The notes under the pieces: generated by a model
Database searches by the model: none
Told to the model about the DNA's origin: nothing
Seen by the model: the letters and a program-made list of their open reading frames with translations, nothing else
Position numbers and translations under genes: made by a program
In this document: positions 52,933-62,921 of the stretch, in pieces
Layout of the letters: each line of letters starts with the position of its first letter
Position numbering within the stretch: the stretch's first letter is position 1
From: Martinezella tropici
Lineage (GTDB): Bacteria > Pseudomonadota > Alphaproteobacteria > Rhizobiales > Rhizobiaceae
Direction of reading: 5' to 3'
Length of the DNA stretch: 64,000 bases
NCBI RefSeq assembly: GCF_008370325.1
Contig: NZ_VNIP01000006.1
Coordinates: 186,001 to 250,000 of the forward strand

Positions 52933-53958
52933 TCAAGCAGCCTTTTCGCTGTCCTTCGTCCAGCTGCCCTTGGCGGCGAGATAGTTCATCTCGGCGCGAT
53001 GGGTGAAGGCGCGCTGGCCGGCGGCGACGTTCTCGGCCTTGCCGCCCCAGGCCTTCAGCGCGCTGTCCTGCAGGGCGCGGCCATAGGAGAAGGTGACCTG
53101 CCAGGGCAGATCGTAGCCGGAGTTGATGGCGGAGAGATGGGCGGTTGCCTCTTCCGTCGACTGGCCGCCGGAGAGGAAAGCGATGCCCGGCACGGCGGAA
53201 GGAACGGTTTCTTTCAGAACTTTGACAGTGCGCTCGGCAACCTGTTCGACGGAGGCCTTGCGGACCTTCTTGCCGTCGATGACCATGCTCGGCTTCAGGA
53301 TCATGCCTTCGAGCTTGATGCGGGCTTCAGCGAGCTCCTGGAAGACGATCTGCAGTGTCCAGCGGGTCACTTCCTCGCTGCGGTCGAGGCTCTGCGTGCC
53401 GGGTTCGCCATCCATCAGCACTTCCGGCTCGACGATCGGAACGATCTTGGCCTGCTGGCAAAGGGCGGCATAACGGGCGAGCGCATGGGCGTTGGCCTTA
53501 ACGGCGCCATAGGTCGGCAGCGTGTCGGAAATCGCGATCACACCGCGCCATTTGGCGAAGCGGGCGCCGGCTTCGTAATATTTCGCCAGGCGATCGGCGA
53601 GGCCGTCGAGACCCTCGGTAATGGTTTCGCCGGGAAAACCGGCCAGCGGCTTGGCGCCGACATCGACCTTGATGCCGGGAATGCTGTCTGCAGCCTTGAT
53701 GATATCGACGAAGGGGGTGCCATCCGCAGCCTTCTGGAAAAGGGTTTCCTCATAGAGGATGACGCCGGAGATGTACTTCTTCATGGCGTCGTCGGAGCGG
53801 AAGAGCATCTCGCGATAGTCGCGGCGGCTCTCTTCCGTTGATACGAGAGAGATGGTGTCGAAGCGCTTCTTGTTCGTGGCGGTGGATTCGTCCGCCGCCA
53901 GGAGGCCCTTGCCACCAGCAACCATCTTTACGGCAATGTCTTCAATTCGTTCGCTCAT
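52933..53958 (-). CDS. fba: Fructose-bisphosphate aldolase, class I
   Basis: Cleaves fructose 1,6-bisphosphate. The 341-residue protein is the animal/plant-like class I type: it starts with G-K-G-L-L-A-A-D-E-S-T-A-T and has the Schiff-base lysine in M-I-L-K-P-S-M-V plus F-L-S-G-G-Q-S at the phosphate site. It is metal-independent. It lies last in the minus-strand carbon block, with its own 5' gap of 213 bases and the pgk terminator in between, so it has its own promoter. Confidence 0.95.
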   Translation of the reverse strand: MSERIEDIAVKMVAGGKGLLAADESTATNKKRFDTISLVSTEESRRDYREMLFRSDDAMKKYISGVILYEETLFQKAADGTPFVDIIKAADSIPGIKVDVGAKPLAGFPGETITEGLDGLADRLAKYYEAGARFAKWRGVIAISDTLPTYGAVKANAHALARYAALCQQAKIVPIVEPEVLMDGEPGTQSLDRSEEVTRWTLQIVFQELAEARIKLEGMILKPSMVIDGKKVRKASVEQVAERTVKVLKETVPSAVPGIAFLSGGQSTEEATAHLSAINSGYDLPWQVTFSYGRALQDSALKAWGGKAENVAAGQRAFTHRAEMNYLAAKGSWTKDSEKAA

Positions 53959-54116
53959 TTTGTTTCTCCAAGGCGATTTCAGTCGGCGACAGGATCAATA
54001 TAGATCGGCGATAACAGAAGTGTAGAAGGAGGGAAATGGCAGGCTAACTAATTGAAACGATTGAAATGATTTCAACCGTTTGAATGTTTTGTATGCCATC
54101 GTAGCACTCATGGAAA

Positions 54117-54144
54117 AGCCGCGAAAGTCTTGGCTTTCGCGGCT
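54117..54144 (-). terminator. Terminator of pgk
   Basis: A perfect 11-base stem, AGCCGCGAAAG against CTTTCGCGGCT, with a 6-base loop and TTTTCC on the minus strand, just past the pgk stop. Confidence 0.85.
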
Positions 54145-54171
54145 TCCGTCAATCATGGCGCTGAGGCTTGA

Positions 54172-55374
54172 TTACTTGGCAGACTGCAAAACGGCGACGC
54201 CGGGGAGAACCTTGCCTTCCATCCATTCCAGGAAGGCGCCGCCGGCGGTCGAGACATAGGTGAAGTCGTCGGCAACGCCGGCGTGGTTGAGTGCCGAGAC
54301 GGTGTCACCGCCGCCGGCGACCGAGGTCAGCTTGCCGGCCTTGGTGCATTCAGCCGCATATTTGGCGACCGCGACGGTGGCGGCATCGAAGGGAGCGATT
54401 TCGAAGGCGCCGAGCGGGCCGTTCCAGACCAGCGTCGTGGCGCGGCCGATCCAGCTGTTGACGGCCTCCACCGACCTTGGGCCGACATCGAGCACCATGG
54501 CATCGGCCGGGATGGCGTCGATCGCCACGACCTCGTTATCGGCGCCGGCCTTGAATTCGCGCGCGATGACGCCGTCTTCCGGCAGGACGATCGCGCAGCC
54601 GGCCGTGGCGGCTTCGATCATGATCTGCTTGGCGGTGTCGGCGAGATCGTGTTCGCAGAGCGACTTGCCGACATTGGTGCCGCGCGCGGCGAGGAAGGTG
54701 TTGGCCATGCCGCCGCCGATGACAAGCGCATCGACCTTCTTCACGAGGTTCATCAGAAGGTCGATCTTGGTGGAGACCTTGGCGCCGCCGACGATGGCGA
54801 CGACCGGGCGGACCGGATTGCCAAGACCCTTCTCCAGGGCTTCGAGCTCCGCCTGCATCGTGCGGCCCGCATAGGCCGGCAGCAGGTGGGCGAGGCCTTC
54901 CGTGGAAGAGTGGGCGCGGTGCGCGGCCGAGAAGGCGTCGTTGACATAGATATCGCCATTGGCGGCGAGCGCCTTGGTGAAGGCTGCGTCGTTCTTTTCC
55001 TCTTCCTTGTGGAAGCGGGTGTTTTCCAGCAGCAGGATGTCGCCATTGTTCATCTTGGCAACGGCGTCAGCTGCCGGAGTACCGATGCAATCTGAGGCAA
55101 AGAGAACGGCATGATCCAGAACCTCTTCCACGGCGGGCACGATAAGACCAAGCGAAAGGTCCGGGGAGGGGCCATCCTTCGGGCGGCCGAAATGGGCAAG
55201 CAGGATGACTTTGGCGCCCTTTTCGGACAGTTCGAGAATCGTCGGAGCGACACGTTCGATGCGGGTCGCATCGGTGACCTTGCCATCCTTGACCGGCACG
55301 TTGAGGTCCACGCGCACGAGCACGCGCTTGCCGTTGATGTCGGTGAGATCGTCGAGAGTCTTGAAGGCTGCCAT
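54172..55374 (-). CDS. pgk: Phosphoglycerate kinase
   Basis: ATP-forming step of glycolysis. The 400-residue protein has the substrate signature [20 protein letters not shown] and N-G-P-L-G-A-F-E, and G-G-G-D-T-V-S-A near the C-terminus. ATG at 55374 follows a GGAGG site; the frame is open 24 codons upstream. It begins 72 bases beyond the antiporter gene end on the same strand, so the two may be co-transcribed. Confidence 0.96.
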   Translation of the reverse strand: MAAFKTLDDLTDINGKRVLVRVDLNVPVKDGKVTDATRIERVAPTILELSEKGAKVILLAHFGRPKDGPSPDLSLGLIVPAVEEVLDHAVLFASDCIGTPAADAVAKMNNGDILLLENTRFHKEEEKNDAAFTKALAANGDIYVNDAFSAAHRAHSSTEGLAHLLPAYAGRTMQAELEALEKGLGNPVRPVVAIVGGAKVSTKIDLLMNLVKKVDALVIGGGMANTFLAARGTNVGKSLCEHDLADTAKQIMIEAATAGCAIVLPEDGVIAREFKAGADNEVVAIDAIPADAMVLDVGPRSVEAVNSWIGRATTLVWNGPLGAFEIAPFDAATVAVAKYAAECTKAGKLTSVAGGGDTVSALNHAGVADDFTYVSTAGGAFLEWMEGKVLPGVAVLQSAK

Positions 55375-55446
55375 GGGAGGATCCAATGTTGTTGGTGGCG
55401 AAAAGTGCGCCGACCATACTACGGATGATCGGAGACGCAAGGCCAT

Positions 55447-57297
55447 TCAGGCGTCGTTTTTCCCGGCATTTGAATCGTTTGAAACGCCGTCCTCCGGGTG
55501 TTCCCGGCGCTTTTGCAGGTGAGCGCGAATGCTCTTAAAAATATCGTGGAGATTGATGAAGATCGGAAGGATGACGGGCGGCTCCACCGCTTCGAGCGAC
55601 ATGCCGACCGACTGGATATGGTCATTTTCGTCGAGATCGCGGACGATGAGGATGATCTCGCCCAGGCGAATGCGATCGGCATAATCGGCCTTGCCGCCCA
55701 GGCGATGACGCATGAGTTCGGCGATGGTGAGCCCCTTCTCCTGTTCGCTCAGCAGCCCCGGCCCATAGGCCGCATCGAGATCGGCGGCGGGGCGCAGCGG
55801 CGAGATCGAGAAGGAGCCGAAGAATTCGGCATCATCGGGATCCACGGGCGCGCGGCTGGCAAAGAGCCGGTCGAGAAGCCGGGAATAGTTGGGCGAGATG
55901 AAGAGATAGACGATATCGTTTTCGCGCAGCCGGCCGGCATATTGATAGCGCATGGATTTGCCGTCGCGCACGACGAGCGAGGGCATGGCCCAGCGCGGTA
56001 TGCGTTCGCCACGCAGAACCGGACTGTCCTTCACGACACGATAGGAGAGAAGTTCGTGGTTGACGGTGCCGGGCAGGTCGACTTCGACTTTGTCGATCGC
56101 TCCCATGCGCGGGGGAACGATGAGGCCAAGGCGGCGCGCCATGGGCTTGATGGTCCAGCCCTGGACGAGCAGCGACACCAGCACGACGATGAAGGCGACG
56201 TTGAAATAGGTCTGCCCTGCCTGCAGATTGCCGAGGATGGGCATGATCGCGAGAAGGATGGAGACGGCGCCGCGCAAACCGACCCAGGCGACGAAGCCGG
56301 TCTCGCGCTGGGTGTAATCGAAGGGCAGCAGGCAGAGCCACACGGCGATCGGCCGGGCAATGAAGATCAGGAAAAGAGCCAATGCCACGGCAGGAACGGC
56401 AATGGCCGGGAATTGCGACGGCGTGGCGAGCAGGCCGAGAACGAGGAACATGATGATCTGCGCCAGCCAGGTCATGCCGTCCTGGAAACGCTTGATCGAG
56501 GCTGAGGCCGGCATCCTGCGATTGCCGGCATAGATGCCGGCGACGTAGACGGCCAGGAAGCCGCTGCCGCCGACGGCGCCGGTGAAGGAGAAGACGAGGA
56601 GCGCCAGGGCCAGCACGAAGATCGGCGTCAGGCCGCGATCGGTTTCCAGCCGGCTGACGATGAGCACGATCATCATGCCGCCGAGCAGGCCGAGGATGAC
56701 GCCGAGCCCCATCTGCTGGACGAAGGTGACGAGCATGGCGAGATTGATGCCGGCATAGCCTTCGCCGCTTGCCAGCAGCTCGACCAAGGCCAGCGTCAGG
56801 AAGATCGCCATCGGGTCGTTGGTGCCGGATTCGACTTCCAGGGTTGAGCGCACCTTGTCGCGGATATTGATGCCGCCGATGCGCAGCAGGAAGAAAACGG
56901 CGGCAGCATCCGTCGAGGCGACGATCGAGCCCAGCAACAGGCCCTGCAGCCACGTGAAGCCGAGCAGCCAGGTGGAGGCAAGGCCGAATAGCGCCGCGGT
57001 GGCGATGACGCCGACAGAGGCGATGGTCAGCGCCGGTGCCGCGGCAAGCTTGAAGGCCTGGATCGGCGTGCCGTAGCCGGAATCGAAAAGGATGATGGCA
57101 AGGGCCAGGGACCCCAAAATATAGGCGAGATAATTGTTGGAGAATTCGATGCCGAGCCCGTCGGTGCCGGCGACAAGCCCGATCATGAGGAACAGCAGCA
57201 GCAAGGGTGCGCCGAAACGGAAGGCGATAAGGCTGGAGAAAGCCGCAATGAGAACAAGGACCGTGCTGACCAGCACGATGACGTAAAATGCCTCCAC
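55447..57297 (-). CDS. K+/H+ antiporter, CPA1/NhaP2 (CvrA)-type
   Basis: The 616-residue protein has about twelve membrane helices (to about residue 385) with the antiporter motifs A-S-T-D-A-A-A and E-S-G-T-N-D-P-M-A-I-F (the paired acidic site), then a cytoplasmic TrkA-C/RCK-like regulatory domain near 390-480 and a C-terminal domain with R-L-G-E-I-I-L-I-V-R. The likely role is K+/H+ exchange for pH and osmotic balance. The start is GTG with an AAGGGGAAG site. Odd location between carbon-metabolism genes. Confidence 0.9.
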   Translation of the reverse strand: MEAFYVIVLVSTVLVLIAAFSSLIAFRFGAPLLLLFLMIGLVAGTDGLGIEFSNNYLAYILGSLALAIILFDSGYGTPIQAFKLAAAPALTIASVGVIATAALFGLASTWLLGFTWLQGLLLGSIVASTDAAAVFFLLRIGGINIRDKVRSTLEVESGTNDPMAIFLTLALVELLASGEGYAGINLAMLVTFVQQMGLGVILGLLGGMMIVLIVSRLETDRGLTPIFVLALALLVFSFTGAVGGSGFLAVYVAGIYAGNRRMPASASIKRFQDGMTWLAQIIMFLVLGLLATPSQFPAIAVPAVALALFLIFIARPIAVWLCLLPFDYTQRETGFVAWVGLRGAVSILLAIMPILGNLQAGQTYFNVAFIVVLVSLLVQGWTIKPMARRLGLIVPPRMGAIDKVEVDLPGTVNHELLSYRVVKDSPVLRGERIPRWAMPSLVVRDGKSMRYQYAGRLRENDIVYLFISPNYSRLLDRLFASRAPVDPDDAEFFGSFSISPLRPAADLDAAYGPGLLSEQEKGLTIAELMRHRLGGKADYADRIRLGEIILIVRDLDENDHIQSVGMSLEAVEPPVILPIFINLHDIFKSIRAHLQKRREHPEDGVSNDSNAGKNDA

Positions 57298-57610
57298 CTT
57301 GTCTTCCCCTTTCCGTGCGCCGCTGCCGGGCCAAGAGCCCGGAATACGGAAATCCCTTCGTCATCCCATCATGCAGTCTTGCCGGCCATATTGGCAAATA
57401 TGGCTTTATTCAGAGGAGAGCTTTACGACTGAAGCCCGCTCTGACGATTGCGACGGCATGGTGTGATGCGCTTTTGCCAGAACGGCGAAGCGGCTTGGAA
57501 TGCCCTGGGAGACTTCCTACCCAAATTTTATTGGTAAATCTGGACCATAGCAGGGCAGGGAGAGCAAAGATTGGGGCGTTTTGAAGGGCAATTGCGATTG
57601 AGGCCGAAAG

Positions 57611-57811
57611 GCTTGTGTGTGGATCCTCGGGTCAAGCCCGAGGATGACGATGTATTGGGTATGCCTGCGGGCAAACGATAGCTTTCTTGGACAGGATCTC
57701 ACTGTCACCACGCAGCCAATCAGCGAAATGCATCTCGAACGTCGGCATGTTTCTTTGGCCTACCCCAAAGCCCGTCATCCTCGGGCTTGACCCGAGGATC
57801 CATGCACAAGC
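57611..57811. repeat. Inverted pair of rhizobial palindromic repeats
   Basis: Two 39-base copies, 57611-57649 and 57773-57811, are inverted and almost identical (two differences). Each contains the palindromic core ATCCTCGGG, TCAAG, CCCGAGGAT. This 560-base gap (57298-57856) otherwise shows no gene. Short frames across the copies read L-G-L-D-P-R-I-H, a spurious peptide produced by this repeat. Confidence 0.82.
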
Positions 57812-57856
57812 TCGCTGCTCACCGAATGAGCAGGGGATCGAAACCGATACTGCAGC

Positions 57857-58441
57857 TCAAACATCCACGCGTCTGAAATAGATCGGATAGTCGATCACCA
57901 GCCCATCCTCGTCGACCGGAAGGTCGGCGGTGAAATCCCTGTCTTCGGCGGCGTAGCGATAAAGTTTCTGCGGCACGATGCAGGTGTAGTGCTGGCCGTC
58001 GCGCACCGGCTCGAAGGTGTCGAACGGGATATAGAGCATGGAAAGTTTGGCGGTTCCGTTTTCCGGCCTCATGTCAAGCCGGCGAATCGGCAGGCTGTTG
58101 GTGAAGGGCGAGCCGTAGAGATCGATATCGATGCAGCCATCGAATTGCGGCAAGGCCACGCCATCCTCGGTGCGCCAATGTCCCTTGCCGTCCGACATCA
58201 GCGCGAGACGGCGTCCATCGGTGGTTTCGACGGAGAAGGAAAGAACGGCCCAATCGGCGGAGCAATCGATGCGGTAGGAAACGCCGTAGGGCGTGCCGCC
58301 GCGTGCGCCAATAATAATGCCGGCGGCGCGGATGGCCGCGGCGCCGGCATTGTCGAGAGGGGTGATCGTCAGATGCTCCAGCCCGTCTCCTTCCATGGGA
58401 CGCCAGCGGACTGTCGTCGGAAGGAGAGGGCGGAAGGCCAT
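57857..58441 (-). CDS. Putative glycolipid-binding protein
   Basis: The 194-residue protein fits the putative glycolipid-binding family (PF06475): V-R-W-R-P, L-E-H-L-T-I-T-P near the start, Y-R-I-D-C-S-A-D-W, a G-x-W-R-T-E-D-G block and I-D-I-D-L-Y-G-S-P-F-T-N-S-L-P-I-R-R-L-D near residue 120. Function unknown beyond the family name. Its ATG lies two bases after the gap stop codon, so it is in the tkt-gap transcription unit or coupled to gap. Confidence 0.87.
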   Translation of the reverse strand: MAFRPLLPTTVRWRPMEGDGLEHLTITPLDNAGAAAIRAAGIIIGARGGTPYGVSYRIDCSADWAVLSFSVETTDGRRLALMSDGKGHWRTEDGVALPQFDGCIDIDLYGSPFTNSLPIRRLDMRPENGTAKLSMLYIPFDTFEPVRDGQHYTCIVPQKLYRYAAEDRDFTADLPVDEDGLVIDYPIYFRRVDV

Positions 58442-58443
58442 GA

Positions 58444-59454
58444 TCAGATCAGCTTGGCAAGTGCGACGGCCGTGTCGGACATGCGGCTGGAGAAGCCCCA
58501 TTCATTATCGTACCAGGACAGGACGCGCACGAAGTTGCCTTCCATGACCTTGGTCTGGTCGGTCGCGAAGATCGACGAGTGGCTGTCATGGTTGAAGTCG
58601 CGGGAGACCAGCGGCTCGTCGGTGTAGCCGAGGATGCCCTTCAGCTTGCCGTTCGATGCAGCCTTGATGGCTTCATTGATCTCGCCGACCGTCGTTGCTT
58701 TCTTGGCCACGAACTTAAAGTCGACAACCGAGACGTTCGGGGTCGGAACGCGGATCGACGTGCCGTCGAGCTTGCCCTTCAGGTGCGGCAGAACGAGACC
58801 AACGGCCTTTGCGGCGCCCGTCGACGTCGGGATCATCGACAGGGCTGCGGCGCGGGCGCGGTACAGGTCCTTGTGCATGGTGTCGAGCGTCGGCTGATCG
58901 CCGGTGTAGGAGTGGATTGTTGTCATGAAGCCGTGGTCGATGCCGACGGCATCGTCAAGAACCTTAACGACAGGCACCAGGCAGTTCGTGGTGCAGGAAG
59001 CATTGGAGATGACCAGGTGCTCCTTGGTGAGCTGGTCGTGGTTGACGCCGAAAACGACCGTCAGGTCGGCGCCGTCAGCAGGAGCCGAAACGATGACGCG
59101 CTTGGCACCGGCCGTCAGGTGGGCGGCGGCCTTGTCGCGGGCGGTGAAGATGCCGGTGCATTCCATGGCGATGTCGACGCCGAGATCGCGATGCGGCAGG
59201 GTTGCCGGGTCCTTGATCGCCGTGACCTTGATCGGCTTGCCGCCGCCAACGATGATCGTGTCGCCTTCGACCTTCACTTCGGCGGGGAACTTGCCGTGGA
59301 TGGAATCGTAACGCAGCAGGTGGGCGTTGGTCTCGACCGGACCGAGGTCGTTGATGGCAACGATCTCGATATCGGTGCGGCCGGATTCGACGATTGCGCG
59401 CAGGACGTTACGGCCGATGCGGCCAAAGCCGTTGATAGCAACTTTTACAGTCAT
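58444..59454 (-). CDS. gap: Glyceraldehyde-3-phosphate dehydrogenase
   Basis: NAD-linked glycolytic enzyme. The 336-residue protein has the Rossmann loop I-N-G-F-G-R-I-G-R, the catalytic S-N-A-S-C-T-T-N-C (Cys154) and the C-terminal W-Y-D-N-E-W-G. The A-I-N-D-L segment at the end of the second strand suits NAD rather than NADP. It lies 64 bases downstream of tkt on the same strand. Confidence 0.97.
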   Translation of the reverse strand: MTVKVAINGFGRIGRNVLRAIVESGRTDIEIVAINDLGPVETNAHLLRYDSIHGKFPAEVKVEGDTIIVGGGKPIKVTAIKDPATLPHRDLGVDIAMECTGIFTARDKAAAHLTAGAKRVIVSAPADGADLTVVFGVNHDQLTKEHLVISNASCTTNCLVPVVKVLDDAVGIDHGFMTTIHSYTGDQPTLDTMHKDLYRARAAALSMIPTSTGAAKAVGLVLPHLKGKLDGTSIRVPTPNVSVVDFKFVAKKATTVGEINEAIKAASNGKLKGILGYTDEPLVSRDFNHDSHSSIFATDQTKVMEGNFVRVLSWYDNEWGFSSRMSDTAVALAKLI

Positions 59455-59518
59455 TGAATTTCACTCCCATTCACTCAGGGTGTTTATCTATTGGATTTGA
59501 GAGCGCTTGTCAGCGCCC

Positions 59519-61501
59519 TCAGGAAAGCTTTGCCTCGGCGGCGGCGACAACGGCCTCCGTCGTGATGCCGAAATGCTTGTAGACGTCCTTGTATGGAGCG
59601 GAAGCGCCGAAGCCCTTCATACCGATGAAGGCGCCTTCCGGTCCGATGAAGGCATCCCAGCCTTCGCGAACGCCGGCTTCGACGGCAACCTTGACCGGCG
59701 AGTTGCCGATGACGTCCTTGCGGTAGGCGTCCGGCTGCTCGAAGAAGAGTTCGGTGCAGGGAACGGAAACGACGCGCGTGGAGACGCCCTTGCCTTCCAG
59801 GACCGCACGAGCGGCGACGGCGAGTTCGACTTCCGAGCCCGAAGCGAAGATCGTCACCTTGGCGTCGGCATTGCCGGCCAGCGTGTAGGCGCCGAGTTCG
59901 CAGAGATTCTTCTCGCTATATTCCGTACGAGCGGCCTGCAGGTTCTGGCGCGTCAGCGCGAGACCGGACGGGCGGTTCGTCGTCTTGATGGCGATCTGCC
60001 AGCATTCGGCCGTTTCCGTTGCGTCCGCCGGGCGGAACAGCTGGAAATTCGGGATGGCGCGCAGGCTGGCAACCTGCTCGACCGGCTGGTGGGTCGGGCC
60101 GTCTTCGCCGACGCCGATGGAATCATGCGTCAGGACGTGGATGGCACGGATGCCCATCAGGGCGGCGAGGCGCAGCGGCGGACGGCAATAATCCGAGAAG
60201 ATCAGGAAGCCGCCCGAGTAGGGGATCAGACCGCCATGCAGGGAAATGCCGTTCATCGCGGCAGCCATGCCGTGTTCGCGGATGCCCCAGTGCATGTAAC
60301 GGCCGGAGAAATCGGTCGGGGTGATCGACTTCATCTGGCTGGTCTTGGTGTTGTTCGACGGCGTCAGGTCGGCGGAGCCGCCGAGGGTTTCCGGCAGGAA
60401 GCCGTTGATGACTTCGAGCGCATCTTCCGATGCCTTGCGGGTGGCGACCGTCGGCTTGGTTTCGGCGAGCTTCTTCTTGTAATCGCTGATGGCGGCGTCG
60501 AATCCAACAGGCAGCTTGTGATCGAAGCGGCGGGTGAACTCGGCCTTCCTGGTGGCATCGGCGGCGGCGAGGCGGCCTTCCCAGGCTTCGCGGATGCTGA
60601 TGGAGCGTTCGCCGGCGGCACGCCATTCACCAAGGACGTCGTTCGGGATGACGAAGGGTTCGTAGGGCCAGTCGAGTGCGACGCGGGTCGCGGCGATTTC
60701 CTCGGCGCCGAGCGGCGAGCCGTGGACCTTATGCGTGCCCTGCTTGTTCGGAGCGCCGAAGCCGATGATCGTCTTGCAGGCGATCATCGTCGGGCGGTCG
60801 GACTGGTGGGCGGCTTCGATGGCGGCGCTGATGGCGGCCTGGTCGTGACCGTCGACTTCGATCGTGTTCCAGTGAACGGCCTTGAAGCGGGCGACCTGAT
60901 CGGTCGAGTCTGAAAGCGAGACGGCACCGTCGATGGTGATGGAGTTGTTGTCCCAGAAGAGGATCAGCTTGTTGAGCTTGAGGTGGCCGGCAAGGGCGAT
61001 CGCCTCATGGCTGATGCCTTCCATCAGGCAGCCGTCGCCGCACATGGCGTAGGTGTAGTGATCCTGCAGGTCGGCGCCGAATTCCTCACGCAGTTTGCGT
61101 TCAGCGATCGCCATGCCGACGGCATTAGCAATGCCCTGGCCGAGCGGGCCGGTGGTGGTTTCGATGCCGGTGGCGTGGCCATATTCCGGATGACCTGCGG
61201 TCTTGGAGCCGAGCTGGCGGAAGCGCTGGAGCTCTTCGACCGTCATGTCCGAATAACCGGTGAGATAGAGAACCGAGTAAAGCAGCATCGAGCCGTGGCC
61301 GGCCGAAAGCACGAAGCGGTCGCGGTCCGGCCAATGGGGGTTCTTCGGATCGAAGCGCAGATATTTGCTAAAGAGAACGGTGGCGACATCAGCCATCCCC
61401 ATCGGCAAACCGGGGTGACCGGAATTGGCCTTCTCGACAGCATCCATGGCAAGGAAACGGATCGCATTCGCCATCCGGTCGTGTTGTTCGCGAGAGTTCA
61501 T
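59519..61501 (-). CDS. tkt: Transketolase
   Basis: Thiamine-diphosphate enzyme linking glycolysis and the pentose-phosphate pathway. The 660-residue protein has S-G-H-P-G-L-P-M-G near the start, the diphosphate-binding motif G-D-G-C-L-M-E-G-I followed by W-D-N-N-S-I-T-I, and the central [17 protein letters not shown] at 61501 is the homologous start; the frame is open 91 codons upstream without homologous content. It is the first gene of the carbon block. Confidence 0.97.
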   Translation of the reverse strand: MNSREQHDRMANAIRFLAMDAVEKANSGHPGLPMGMADVATVLFSKYLRFDPKNPHWPDRDRFVLSAGHGSMLLYSVLYLTGYSDMTVEELQRFRQLGSKTAGHPEYGHATGIETTTGPLGQGIANAVGMAIAERKLREEFGADLQDHYTYAMCGDGCLMEGISHEAIALAGHLKLNKLILFWDNNSITIDGAVSLSDSTDQVARFKAVHWNTIEVDGHDQAAISAAIEAAHQSDRPTMIACKTIIGFGAPNKQGTHKVHGSPLGAEEIAATRVALDWPYEPFVIPNDVLGEWRAAGERSISIREAWEGRLAAADATRKAEFTRRFDHKLPVGFDAAISDYKKKLAETKPTVATRKASEDALEVINGFLPETLGGSADLTPSNNTKTSQMKSITPTDFSGRYMHWGIREHGMAAAMNGISLHGGLIPYSGGFLIFSDYCRPPLRLAALMGIRAIHVLTHDSIGVGEDGPTHQPVEQVASLRAIPNFQLFRPADATETAECWQIAIKTTNRPSGLALTRQNLQAARTEYSEKNLCELGAYTLAGNADAKVTIFASGSEVELAVAARAVLEGKGVSTRVVSVPCTELFFEQPDAYRKDVIGNSPVKVAVEAGVREGWDAFIGPEGAFIGMKGFGASAPYKDVYKHFGITTEAVVAAAEAKLS

Positions 61502-61901
61502 GGGTTTTTCCGCAGTGTTCCGGGTTCGGGGGATGGCCGCACGCTTGGGAGGGAGGGCCATCGGTTGAAAGGCGGATGAAAGCGACACTCTTCCGAACGT
61601 CATTTCCAACGTCGCCTCAGGCGGCTGAGACATAGCAGTTGGGGCGAGCAAGTCAACAAATCGAGGGCTCAATCCGACCCTCCCGCGGCAATTTTTTAAC
61701 ATTTGCCCGTTCACTTTTACAAAAGACGACAATGATGCGACAAGGCCTGTGCAGCCGGAAAAGGCGGCATTCATCCACAGAATAGGGGGGGTGCCACATG
61801 ACAGCCTTTATTGACGTGCTGTTGCCGAGTTGAATATTGTTGCGAAATCAGACAAGTGGCTGGATGTTTTGATTCGGGCCTTGCGCGGAGAAGCGAAGGG
61901 T
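61502..61901. other. Divergent gap between tkt and DUF4164
   Basis: No gene is recognised in these 400 bases. The tkt frame stays open up to 61774 but the extension is non-homologous and low in any protein signal. Promoters for both divergent genes are expected; a short AT-rich tract around 61690-61740 is the best candidate area. No terminator or repeat seen. Confidence 0.5.
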
Positions 61902-62177
61902 ATGACACCTTCAGGCAAAACGGTGGACGCGGCGCTCGCCCAATTGCGCCAGGCACTCTCGACTTTGGAGAGCGCCGTCGACGGACGGTTCGAGCGGGAA
62001 CGGGCGCAAAGCGATATAGAAGGCGAGGTCCGCAGGGTTCACGCCGATCGTTCCCGCCTTGCCCAGGAATTGGACCAGGCCGAGTTCCGTGCGAACCGGC
62101 TCGAGGAGGTCAATCGTGAAGTGTCGCGCCGGCTGGTTACGGCGATGGAAACCATAAGAGCCGTGCTGGACCGCTGA
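61902..62177 (+). CDS. DUF4164 coiled-coil protein
   Basis: The 91-residue protein matches DUF4164: A-L-A-Q-L-R-Q-A-L-S-T-L-E-S-A-V-D and a heptad-rich L-A-Q-E-L-D-Q-A-E-F-R-A-N-R-L-E-E-V-N-R-E-V-type coil. The start at 61902 is preferred; an upstream TTG gives a longer frame. In alphaproteobacteria it stands next to zapA as here, suggesting a division-related role (inference). Confidence 0.85.
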   Translation: MTPSGKTVDAALAQLRQALSTLESAVDGRFERERAQSDIEGEVRRVHADRSRLAQELDQAEFRANRLEEVNREVSRRLVTAMETIRAVLDR

Positions 62178-62224
62178 TCCCTCGGGAGGCAGCCGTCGCA
62201 GCGCGGCAGTGATCGGAAAGTCGA

Positions 62225-62602
62225 ATGGCGCAAGTAACGGTAACGATCGACGGCAAAGCCTACCGGATGGCCTGCGAAGAGGGGCAGGAAGACCATCTGA
62301 CAGACCTCGCCAATCGCTTCGATCGCTATGTCATGCATTTGAAAAGCCAGTTCGGCGAAATCGGCGATCTCCGGGTGACCGTCATGGCTGGCATCATGAT
62401 CATGGACGAAGTGTCGGAATTGACGCGGCGCGTGTCTACGCTGGAGGCCCAATTGGAAACCCTGACCAGCAGCCGGGATACCACCGTGGCGGCCAATGCG
62501 CGCGCCGAGGAAACGCTGGCAAGCGTCATCGATGAGGTGACGACGCGTATTCACGGCATTACCGAGAAGCTTCTGGAGCGGCCTGGCGCCGAGCAGGCTT
62601 GA
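62225..62602 (+). CDS. zapA: Cell-division protein ZapA
   Basis: FtsZ-ring stabiliser. The 125-residue protein starts V-T-V-T-I-D-G-K-A-Y-R-M-A-C and has the ZapA core L-A-N-R-F-D-R-Y and V-M-A-G-I-M-I-M-D-E, followed by a long C-terminal coiled coil. It follows DUF4164 by 47 bases and precedes the 6S RNA, the normal order in rhizobia. Confidence 0.93.
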   Translation: MAQVTVTIDGKAYRMACEEGQEDHLTDLANRFDRYVMHLKSQFGEIGDLRVTVMAGIMIMDEVSELTRRVSTLEAQLETLTSSRDTTVAANARAEETLASVIDEVTTRIHGITEKLLERPGAEQA

Positions 62603-62664
62603 GTTTATTTCTGGGGCTGCGCATCGGAGCCCTCTGGTACAAAGCTTCAAAGCTCTTTATATAG

Positions 62665-62830
62665 TTCAGGCGGTCTGCGCTTCCCGACAGGAACCACAAT
62701 CCCTGGGGCCATACTCGATCCAAAGGGAGCTGTCCCTGACTAGGCCCGTGGGCCTGGACACACGGCGCCCACCTACGTTTGTAGGCACCCAGGATCGTAA
62801 ACATCCATCGGTCGTCGTGGATCGCTCTCA
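62665..62830 (+). ncRNA. ssrS: Probable 6S RNA
   Basis: In alphaproteobacteria the 6S RNA gene lies directly downstream of zapA. The sequence here has no open frame with support but is strongly structured: the apical hairpin AGGCCC-GT-GGGCCT (about 62741-62754), a flanking pair GTCC/GGAC and a CCTAC-GTTT-GTAGG hairpin (about 62772-62785). A TATATAG box just upstream at about 62657 could be the -10 element. Ends are approximate. 6S RNA binds the housekeeping RNA polymerase holoenzyme in stationary phase. The 5-formyltetrahydrofolate cyclo-ligase gene that often follows is absent here. Confidence 0.65.
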
Positions 62831-62921
62831 AATTTTCCGGCCTATGGCGAATTTTCCGGCCTATGGCCAAAGAAGGGCGCCGCGCAGTTCTTCCGCCGCG
62901 CTGACGCCACTCCTCCTCCCC

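Noticed and set aside
57517..57881. Two short frames reading L-G-L-D-P-R-I-H
   Set aside because: They are products of the palindromic repeat pair, not genes.
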